A stretch of 64,000 nucleotides of DNA, from positions 12,046,001 to 12,110,000 of the forward strand of contig NW_027480422.1 of NCBI RefSeq assembly GCF_051401765.1. The letters are read 5' to 3'. Within the stretch, counting starts at the first letter, position 1, and every line of letters begins with the position of its first letter. The position numbers were made by a program, and so were the translations under genes. This document shows positions 39,901-49,196 of the stretch, in pieces. This DNA comes from Calliopsis andreniformis. Its lineage: Eukaryota > Arthropoda > Insecta > Hymenoptera > Andrenidae. The notes below the pieces were generated by a model that searched no databases, was not told the origin of the DNA, and saw only the letters and a program-made list of their open reading frames with translations.

Positions 39901-41765
39901 TATTTATTTTGTATTTTATGCTTCAGGCGTTGACTTCTAAGGTCGTAGCTATTCGATGTGGTGGTGCAACGCCCTAGAGTGAAGCCTAGGTTGCCCGGAA
40001 CGTAGAAATGACCATTACTTCCACTCTGTTTGCAATTATTCATATTATACAGTGGAAAAACCGTTGTATTTATATTGTATTTTATGCTTCTGGCATTGAC
40101 TTCTAAGGCCCTAACTATTCGGTGTGGTGGAGCAACGCCCTAGAGTGAAGCCTAGGTTGCCCGGAACGTAGAAATGACCATAGCTTTCACACTGGTTGCA
40201 ATTATTCCTGTTATACAAGGGAAAAACTGTTGTATTTATATTGTATTTTATGCTCCTGGCGTTGACTTCTTAGGCCCGAACTATTCGATCTGGTGGAGCA
40301 ACGCCCTAGAGTGAAGCCTAGGTTGCCCGGAATGTAGAAATGACCATCACTTTCACACTGGTTGCAATTATTCTTGTTATACGATGGAAAAACTGTTGTA
40401 TTTATTTTGCATTTTATGCCTCTGGCGTTGACTCCTAAGGCCGTAGCTATTCGATGTGGTGGAGCAACGACCTAGAGTGAAGCCTATGTTGCCCGGAACG
40501 TAGAAATGACCATACCTTTAACACTAGTTGCTATTATTCCTGTTATACAACGGAAAAACTGTTGTATTTATGTTGTATTTTATGCTTCTGGCGTTGACTT
40601 CCTGGGTCCTAACTATTCTATCTGGAGGAGCAACGCCCTAGAGTGAAGCCTAGGTTTCCCGGTACGCAGAAATGGCCATTGCTTTCACACTGGTTGCAAT
40701 TACTCCAGTTATACGATGGAAAAACTGTTGCATTTTTATTGTATTTTATGCTTCTGGCGTTAAATTCTAAGTCCGTAACTACGCGTTCTGGTGGAGCAAC
40801 GCCCTACAGTTAAGCCTAGGTTGCCCGGAACGTAGATATGACCTTTACCTTCACACTGTTTCCAAATATACATCATATACGATGGAAAAGCTGTTGTATT
40901 TATATTGTATTTTATGCTTCTGGCGTTGACTTCATAGGCCCTAACTATTCGATCTGGTGGAACAACGCCCTAGAGTGAAGCCTAGGTTGCCGGGAACGTA
41001 GAAATGACCACAACTTTCACACTGGTTACAATTATTCGTTTTATACACTGGAAAAACTGTTCTATTTATTTTGTATTTTATGCTTCGGGCGTTGACTTCT
41101 AAGGCCCTAACTATTCGATCTGGTGGAGCAACGGTCTAGAGTGAAGCCTAGGTTGCCCGGAACGTAGAAATGAACATTACCTTCACATTGCTTGCAATCA
41201 TACATTTCATACGATGGAAAAAATGTTGTGTTTTTATTATATTTTATGCTTCTGGCATTGACTTCTAAGTCCCTTGCTATTCGATCTGGTGGAGCAACGC
41301 CCTTGAGCCAAGCCGAGGTTGCCCGGAACGTAGAAATGACCTGTACTTTCACACTGGTTGCAATTATTCCTGTTCTACAATGGAAAAACTGTTGTACTTA
41401 TGTTGTATTTTATGCTTCTGGCGTCGAATTCGAAGTCCCTAACTATTCGATCTGGTGGAGCAACGCCATAGAGTGAAGCCTAGGATGCCCGGAACGCAGA
41501 AATGACCGTTACTTTCACACTGTTTGCAAATATGCATAATATACGATGGAAAAGCTGTTGTATTTATATTGTATTTTATGCTTCTGGCGTTGACTTCTTT
41601 GGCCCTAACTATTTGATCTGGTGGAGCACCGCCCTGTAGTGAAGCCTAGGTTGCCCGGAACGTAGAAATGACCATTACTTCCACACTGTTTGCAATTATT
41701 CATATTATACAGTGGACAAGCTGTTGTATCTATTTTGTATTTTATGCTTCTGGCATTGACTTCTG
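33966..41765 (+). repeat. Large higher-order block I, copy 1 (about 47 monomers)
   Basis: A 7.8-kb block whose sequence recurs from 41766 at an offset of 7800 (47 monomers minus two bases). The offset becomes 6472 after the internal 8-mer duplication, because copy 2 has one 1328-bp unit less. Identity reads as very high; differences I placed include GCATCGAACG/GCATGGAACG near 35015/42815 and GTTGCCGGG/GTTGCCCGG near 37665/45465. Its start, GGCCCTAACGATTCG, is preceded by different monomers in the two copies, which locates the duplication edge. Confidence 0.9.
37118..39800 (+). repeat. 8-mer (1328-bp) tandem duplication inside block I copy 1
   Basis: Two units with a period of 1328: the translated frames at 37208-37429 and 38536-38757 are identical, as are those at 37859-38113 and 39187-39441. 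Markers include GCAACGCCTAGGGTGG (a monomer one base short), TTGCAGTTTACGCTTC, GAAGTGCGCCATTTC and GCAACGCAACCAGGG. Copy 2 of block I has one unit only (about 44918-46260). Confidence 0.9.
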
Positions 41766-44700
41766 AGGCCCTAACGATTCGATCTGGTGGAGCACCGCCC
41801 TAGAGTGAAGCCTAGGTTGCCCGGAACGTAGAAATGATCATCACATTCACACTGGTTGCAATTATTCATGTTATACGATGCAGTAACTCTTGTACATATA
41901 TCGTATTTTATTCTTCTGGCGTTGACTTCATAGGCCCTAACTATTCGATCAGGTGGAGCAACGCCCTAGGGTGAAGCCTAGGCAGACCGGAACGTAGATA
42001 TGACCATAACTTTCATACTGGTTGCAATTATTCGTTTTATACGATGGAAAAACTGTTGTATTTATTTTGTATTTGGTGCTTCTGGCGTTGACTTCTTAGG
42101 CCCTAACTGTTGGATGTGGTGGACCAACGCCCTAGAGTGAAGCCTAGGTTGCCCGGAACGTAGAAATGACAATATCTTTCAGACTGGTTGCAATTATTCC
42201 TGTTATACGATGAAAAAAATGATGTATTTTTATTGTATTTTATGCTTCAGGCGTTGACTGCTAAGGCCCTAACTATTCGATGTGGTGGAGCAACGCCCTA
42301 GAGCAAAACCTAGGTTGCCCGGAACGTAGAAATGACCATTACCTTCACGCTTGTTGCAATTATTCCTGTTATACGATGGAAAAACTGTTGTATTTTTATT
42401 GTATTTTATGCTTCTGGCATTGACTTCTAAGGCCCTAACTGTTCCATCTGGTGGATCAACGCCCTAGAGTGAAGCCTAGGTTGCCCGGAACGTAGAAATG
42501 ACCATTACTTTCACACTGGTTGCAATTATTCGTTTTATATGATGGAAAAACTGTTGTATTTATTTTGTATTTGGTGCTTCTGGCATTGACTTCTTAAGCC
42601 CTAACTATTGGTTGTGGTGGACCAATGCCCTAGAGTGAAGCCTAGGTTGCCCGGAACGTAGAAATGACCATATCTTTCACACTGGTTGCAATTATTCCCG
42701 TTATACGATGGAAAAGCTGTTGCATTTTTATTGTATTTTATGTTTCGGGCGTTGACTTCTAAGGCCCTAGCTATTCGATCTGGTGGAGCAACGCCCTAGA
42801 GTGATGTCTAGGTTGCATGGAACGTAGAAATGCCCATTTCTTTCACACTGGTTGAAATTATTCCTGTTATACGATGGAACAACTGCTCTATTTTTATTTT
42901 ATTTTATGCTTCTGGCGTTGACTTCTAAGGCCCTAGCTATTCGATCTGGTGGAGCAACGCCCTAGGGTGAAGCCTAGGTTGCCCGGAACGTAGAAATGAC
43001 CATACCTTTCAGACTGGTTGCAATTATTCCTGTTATACGATGAAAAAGATGATGTATTTTTATTGTATTTTATGCTTCAGGCGTTGACTTCTAAGGCCCT
43101 AACTATTCGATGTTGTGGAGCAACGTCGTAGAGCAAAGCCTAGGTTGCCCGGAACGGGGAAACGACCATCACGTTCACATTTGTTGCAATTACTCCCGTT
43201 ATACGATGGAAAACTGTTGTATTTTATTGTATTTTATGCTTCTGTCGTTGACTTCTTAGGCCCTAACTATTGGATCTGGTGGACCAACGCCCTAGAGTGA
43301 AGCCTAGATTGCCAGGAACGTGGAAATAACCATCACGTTCACATTCGTTGCAATTATTCCCGTTATACGATGGAAAAACTGTTGTATTTTTATTGTATTT
43401 TATGCTTCTGGTATTGACTTCTAAGGCCCTAACTATTCGATCTGGTGGAGCAACGCCCTAGACTGGAGCCTAGGTCGCCCGAAACGTAGAAATGACCATT
43501 ACTTTCACTGTGGTTGCTATTATACATGCTATACGATGGACAAACTGTTGGACTTTGATTGTACTTTATACTTCTGGCGTTGACTTCTAAGGCCCTATGT
43601 ATTCGATCTGGTGGAGCAATGCCTCAGAGTTAAGTCTAGGACGCCAGGAACGTAAAAATGTCCGTTACCTTCACGCTTGTTTCAATTATTCCTGTTATAC
43701 GATGGACAAACTGTTGGATTTTGATTGTACTTTATGCTTCTGGCGTTGACTTCTAAGGCCCTATGTATTCGATCTGGTGGATCAATACCTCAGAGTTAAG
43801 TCTAGGATGCCCGCAACATAGAAATGGCCATTACTTTCACACTGGTTGCAATTATTCGTTTTATACGATGGAAAAACTGTTGTACATATATCGTATTTTA
43901 TGCTTCTGGCGTTGATTTCTTAGGCCCTAACGATTCGATCTGGTGGAGCACCGCCCTAGAGTGAAGCCTAGGTTGCCCGGAACGTAGAAATGATCATCAC
44001 ATTCACACTGGTTGCAATTATTCATGTTATACGATGGAGTAACTCTTGTACATATATCCTATTTTATTCTTCTGGCGTTGACTTCATAGGCCCTAACTAT
44101 TCGATCAGGTGGAGCAACGCCCTAGGGTGAAGCCTAGGCAGACCGGTACGTAGATATGACCATAACTTTCATACTGGTTGCAATTATTCGTTTTATACGA
44201 TGGTAAAACTGTTGTATTTATTTTGTATTTGGTGCTCCTGGAGTTGACTTCTTAGGCCCTAACTATTGGATCTGGTGGACCAACGCCCTAGAATGAAGCC
44301 TAGGTTCCTCGGAACGTAGACATAGCCATAACATTCATACTGGTTGCAATTATTCGTTTTATACGATGGAAAAACTGTTGTATTTTTATTTTATTTTATG
44401 CTTCTGGCGTTGACTTCTAAGTCCCTCGCTATTCGATCTGGTGGAGCAACGCCCTAGAGTGAAGCCTAGGTTGCCCGGAACGTAGAAATGACCTGTACTT
44501 TCACACTGGTTGCAATTATTATTGTTCTACAATGGAAAAACTGTTGTACTTATGTTGTATTTTATGCTTCTGGCGTCGAATTCGAAGTCCCTAACTATTC
44601 GATCTGGTGGAGCAACGCCATAGAGTGAAGCCTAGGATGCCCGGAACGCAGAAATGACCGTTACTTTCACACTGTTTGCAAATATGCATAATATACGATG

Positions 44701-47700
44701 GAAAAGCTGTTGTATTTATATTGTATTTTATGCTTCTTGCGTTGACTTCTTTGGCCCTAACTATTTGATCTGGTGGAGCACCGCCCTGTAGTGAAGCCTA
44801 GGTTGCCCGGAACGTAGAAATGACCATTACTTCCACACTGTTTGCAATTATTCATATTATACAGTGGACAAGCTGTTGTATCTATTTTGTATTTTATGCT
44901 TCTGGCATTGACTTCTGAGGCCCTAACTATTCGATGTGGTGGAGCAACGCCCTAGAGCGAAACCTCGGTTGCCCAGAACGTAGAAATGACCATTATTTTC
45001 ACACTGGTTGCCATTATTCCTGTTATACGATGGACAAACTGTTGGATTTTTATTGTACTTTATGCTTCTGGCGTTGACTTCTAAGGCCCTACCTATTGGA
45101 TCTGGTGGAGCAACGCCTAGGGTGGAGCCTAGGTTGCCGGAAAGTAGAAATGACCATTACTTCCACACTGTTTGCAATTATTCATTTTATACAATGGAAA
45201 AGCTGTTGTATTTATATTGTTTTTTATAGTTATGGCGTTGACTTCTAAGGCCGCAGCTATTCGATGTGGTTGAGCAACGCCCTAGAGTGAAGCCTAGGTT
45301 GCCCGGAACGTAGAAATGACCATACCTTTCACACTGGTTGCAATTATTCCTGTTATACAAGGGAATAACTGTTGTATTTATATTGCAGTTTACGCTTCTG
45401 GCGTTGACTTCTTAGGCCCTAACTATTCGATCTGGTGGAGCAACGCCCTCGGGTGAAGCCTAGGTTGCCCGGAACGTAGAAATGACCATTACTTTCACAC
45501 TGGTTGCAATTATTCGGTCTATACGATGGAAAAACTGTTGTATTTATTTTGTATTTGGTGCTTCTGGCATTGACTTCTTAAGCCCTAACTATTGGTTGTG
45601 GTGGACCAACGCCCTAGAGTGAAGCCTAGGTTGCCCGGAACGTAGTAATGACCATATCTTGCACACTGGTTGCAATTATGCCAGTTATACGATGGTAAAA
45701 CTGTTGTATTTTTATTGTATTTTATGCGTCTGGAGTTGTTTTCTAAGGCCCCAACTATTCGGCCTGGTGCAGCATCGCCCCAGAGTGAAGTCTAGGTTGC
45801 ACGGAACGCAGAAGTGCGCCATTTCTTTCACACTGGTTGTAATTATTCCTGTTATACGATGGAAGAACTGCTCTATTTTTATTTTATTTTATGCTAATGG
45901 CGTTGACTTCTAAGGACCTAGCTATTCGATCTGGTGGAGCAACGCAACCAGGGTGAAGCCTAGGTTGCCCGGAACGTAAAAATGACCCTCACGTTCACAT
46001 TTGTTGCAATTATCCCCGTTATGCGATGGAAAAACTGTTGTATTTATATTATATTTTATGCTTCAGGCGTTGACTTCTAAGGCCGTAGCTATTCGATGTG
46101 GTGGTGCAATACCCTAGAGTGAAGCCTAGGTTGCCCGGAACGTAGAAGTGACCGTTACCTCCATTCTGTTTGCAATTATTCATATTATACACTGGAAAAA
46201 CCGTTGTATTTATATTGTATTTTATGCTTCTGGCATTGACTTCTAAGGCCCTGGCTATTCGATGTGGTGGAGCAACGCCCTAGAGTGAAGCCTAGGTTGC
46301 CCGGAACGTAGAAATGACCATAGCTTTCACACTGGTTGCAATTATTCTTGTTATACGATGGGAAAACTGTTGTATTTATTTTGTATTTTATGCTTCAGGC
46401 GTTGACTTCTAAGGTCGTAGCTATTCGATGTGGTGGTGCAACGCCCTAGAGTGAAGCCTAGGTTGCCCGGAACGTAGAAATGACCATTACTTCCACTCTG
46501 TTTGCAATTATTCATATTATACAGTGGAAAAACCGTTGTATTTATATTGTATTTTATGCTTCTGGCATTGACTTCTAAGGCCCTAACTATTCGGTGTGGT
46601 GGAGCAACGCCCTAGAGTGAAGCCTAGGTTGCCCGGAACGTAGAAATGACCATAGCTTTCACACTGGTTGCAATTATTCCTGTTATACAAGGGAAAAACT
46701 GTTGTATTTATATTGTATTTTATGCTCCTGGCGTTGACTTCTTAGGCCCGAACTATTCGATCTGGTGGAGCAACGCCCTAGAGTGAAGCCTAGGTTGCCC
46801 GGAATGTAGAAATGACCATCACTTTCACACTGGTTGCAATTATTCTTGTTATACGATGGAAAAACTGTTGTATTTATTTTGCATTTTATGCCTCTGGCGT
46901 TGACTCCTAAGGCCGTAGCTATTCGATGTGGTGGAGCAACGACCTAGAGTGAAGCCTATGTTGCCCGGAACGTAGAAATGACCATACCTTTAACACTAGT
47001 TGCTATTATTCCTGTTATACAACGGAAAAACTGTTGTATTTATGTTGTATTTTATGCTTCTGGCGTTGACTTCCTGGGTCCTAACTATTCTATCTGGAGG
47101 AGCAACGCCCTAGAGTGAAGCCTAGGTTTCCCGGTACGCAGAAATGGCCATTACTTTCACACTGGTTGCAATTACTCCAGTTATACGATGGAAAAACTGT
47201 TGCATTTTTATTGTATTTTATGCTTCTGGCGTTAAATTCTAAGTCCGTAACTACGCGTTCTGGTGGAGCAACGCCCTACAGTTAAGCCTAGGTTGCCCGG
47301 AACGTAGATATGACCTTTACCTTCACACTGTTTCCAAATATACATCATATACGATGGAAAAGCTGTTGTATTTATATTGTATTTTATGCTTCTGGCGTTG
47401 ACTTCATAGGCCCTAACTATTCGATCTGGTGGAACAACGCCCTAGAGTGAAGCCTAGGTTGCCGGGAACGTAGAAATGACCACAACTTTCACACTGGTTA
47501 CAATTATTCGTTTTATACACTGGAAAAACTGTTCTATTTATTTTGTATTTTATGCTTCGTGCGTTGACTTCTAAGGCCCTAACTATTCGATCTGGTGGAG
47601 CAACGGTCTAGAGTGAAGCCTAGGTTGCCCGGAACGTAGAAATGAACATTACCTTCACATTGCTTGCAATCATACATTTCATACGATGGAAAAAATGTTG

Positions 47701-48237
47701 TGTTTTTATTATATTTTATGCTTCTGGCATTGACTTCTAAGTCCCTTGCTATTCGATCTGGTGGAGCAACGCCCTTGAGCCAAGCCGAGGTTGCCCGGAA
47801 CGTAGAAATGACCTGTACTTTCACACTGGTTGCAATTATTCCTGTTCTACAATGGAAAAACTGTTGTACTTATGTTGTATTTTATGCTTCTGGCGTCGAA
47901 TTCGAAGTACCTAACTATTCGATCTGGTGGAGCAACGCCATAGAGTGAAGCCTAGGATGCCCGGAACGCAGAAATGACCGTTACTTTCACACTGTTTGCA
48001 AATATGCATAATATACGATGGAAAAGCTGTTGTATTTATATTGTATTTTATGCTTCTGGCGTTGACTTCTTTGGCCCTAACTATTTGATCTGGTGGAGCA
48101 CCGCCCTGTAGTGAAGCCTAGGTTGCCCGGAACGTAGAAATGACCATTACTTCCACACTGTTTGCAATTATTCATATTATACAGTGGACAAGCTGTTGTA
48201 TCTATTTTGTATTTTATGCTTCTGGCATTGACTTCTG
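41766..48237 (+). repeat. Large higher-order block I, copy 2 (about 39 monomers)
   Basis: The second copy of block I, shorter than copy 1 by exactly one 8-mer unit. Its end (about 47800-48237) matches the end of copy 1 (about 41328-41765), and both also match 36680-37117, 4648 bases (28 monomers) upstream. From 48238 the sequence follows the path seen after 37117 and 44917 instead of starting another full copy of block I. Confidence 0.9.
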
Positions 48238-48368
48238 AGGCCCTAACTATTCGATGTGGTGGAGCAACGCCCTAGAGCGAAACCTAGGTTGCCCAGAACG
48301 TAGAAATGACCATTATTTTCACACTGGTTGCCATTATTCCTGTTATACGATGGACAAACTGTTGGATT
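48238..48368 (+). repeat. Partial third copy of the block I 8-mer, 5' part before the insertion
   Basis: These bases match 37118-37248, 38446-38576 and 44918-45048. The monomer is cut at GTTGGATT by the retrotransposon and resumes at 53427. The match continues on the far side to about 53813, where it leaves at GATCTGGGGTAACC. Confidence 0.88.
48365..48368. other. Target site duplication, left copy (GATT)
   Basis: GATT directly precedes the TG of the 5' LTR. Removing the element and one GATT gives GTTGGATTCTTATTGTAC. This matches the empty paralogous sites GTTGGATTTTTATTGTAC at about 37241, 38569 and 45041 with one substitution. Confidence 0.9.
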
Positions 48369-48904
48369 TGTAGGCAATTTAGTGAGCGAAGTGAGGGTGC
48401 AAGTGGCCGAGGCATGGGCGCAAGGTCGACCTGATGAGACCGAGGTGGAGTTTATGGTGCAGACGTGACCCGTGGCGATTTTGAGGAATTATAAGAATCG
48501 TGTTAAGAAAATTGTCAATGGACATTGACGCGCCGTAAAACTCCATCCTGCAGGCCAGATGGGGAAAACCCAGGCAGCGGCCGAGAGCTCGGGCGAGTGC
48601 ACCCCACGGTATCCACGTGCCCTTACTCCGCTGACTGTTTTAGGCGGGTGGGTTTTTCCAAAATATTCGGACGTAGTGGGGAAAAACAACCACGCAGGAT
48701 AGACTTAAGGGAGACAGCGTGTCAGAGAGTCGGTCTGAGAAAATGAATTGAAGTAGCAACGTGCATGATCCGCGTACTGGTCAGAAGTCCACGAGTGACA
48801 GGTCGATCGCAGTTCAATCGGGATTCCGAATTCAAAAATAAACTATTAGTGCTATAGATTAACCGTTCATTTTTCCTATTAAACCCTCGCTCGTCCTCCC
48901 TACA
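48369..48904 (+). repeat. 5' LTR
   Basis: 536 bp, TGTAG...CTACA, reading as identical to 52887-53422 (constant offset 4518). It should carry the promoter. A TATAAGA at 48490-48496 is a possible TATA element, but I cannot confirm it. An AATAAA lies at 48837-48842. Two inverted repeats are visible: GTCAAT/ATTGAC (48514-48529) and a 12-bp stem with a two-base bulge (48648-48659 with 48680-48693). Short open frames inside the LTR are not credible genes. Confidence 0.95.
48837..48842 (+). promoter_or_regulatory. Candidate polyadenylation signal, 5' LTR
   Basis: An AATAAA hexamer lies 62 bases before the LTR end. The position suits an R-region poly(A) signal, but the hexamer alone is weak evidence in A/T-rich DNA. 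Confidence 0.4.
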
Positions 48905-49196
48905 AATTCAGAAGTGGGATTGAAACGGATAACGAACGGATCTGTTAGTGGAATCTTAAACAAAAGGAATTTGTGAACAGTGACGGGCAAACGGTGTACA
49001 GTGTTGAAACCGTTGTGGTGAAGCTGCTTTGTGTTTTGTTGTGTTTGGACATTGTGACCAACGTGAAGTGTGTAAGAGGAAGAGGACGACGTGTAATTGG
49101 CACGAAGTGAATCGAACTTTGAATCTTAACACGTTGGTGGGGAAAAGAAAAAAAAAAAAGAGGAAAATTTTTTTTCTTTCTCTGTCTTTTTGCAAC
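48905..49196 (+). other. Element leader between 5' LTR and Gag-Pol start
   Basis: A 292-bp untranslated leader. A primer-binding site is expected next to the LTR. The nearest TGG, in TGGGATTGAAAC at 48915, is ten bases inside and I cannot match it to a tRNA with confidence. Near the 3' end an A-rich tract (49144-49155) can pair with a T-rich tract (49168-49179) to form a 12-bp stem about 17 bases before the start codon. The reading frame is open upstream to an ATG at 49029, but that part is A/T-run sequence without domain features. Confidence 0.7.

Larger units (their letters stand above)
1..48368 (+). repeat. 166-bp satellite array, left arm
   Basis: Head-to-tail monomers of about 166 bp run without a break from the window start to the retrotransposon. 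Taking the recurring TGAAGCCTAGG as position 1, the next copies start at 167 and then every 166 bases with occasional 1-4 base indels. Strongly kept segments are GCCTAGGTTGCCCGGAACGT (about 5-24), TTGCAATTATTC (51-62), TATACGATGGA (67-77), TATTTTATGCTTCTGG (98-113) and CTATTCGAT (136-144). Variation clusters at about 37-40, 63-66, 91-97 and 125-135. No genes are visible: 166 is not a multiple of 3, so each reading frame shifts by one base per monomer and the short open frames are incidental. A centromeric or pericentromeric role is inference from size, period and homogeneity. Confidence 0.98.

Noticed and set aside
48489..48746. Open frames of 66 and 73 codons in the 5' LTR (and at 53007-53264 in the 3' LTR)
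   Set aside because: They lie fully within the LTR, overlap on opposite strands and have no recognisable domain. They are duplicated only because the LTR is.
49029..49196. In-frame extension of Gag-Pol to an upstream ATG (56 more residues)
   Set aside because: The extension translates A/T-run leader sequence with no domain features. The ATG at 49197 has a better context and is followed at once by the SAP domain. The upstream start remains formally possible.
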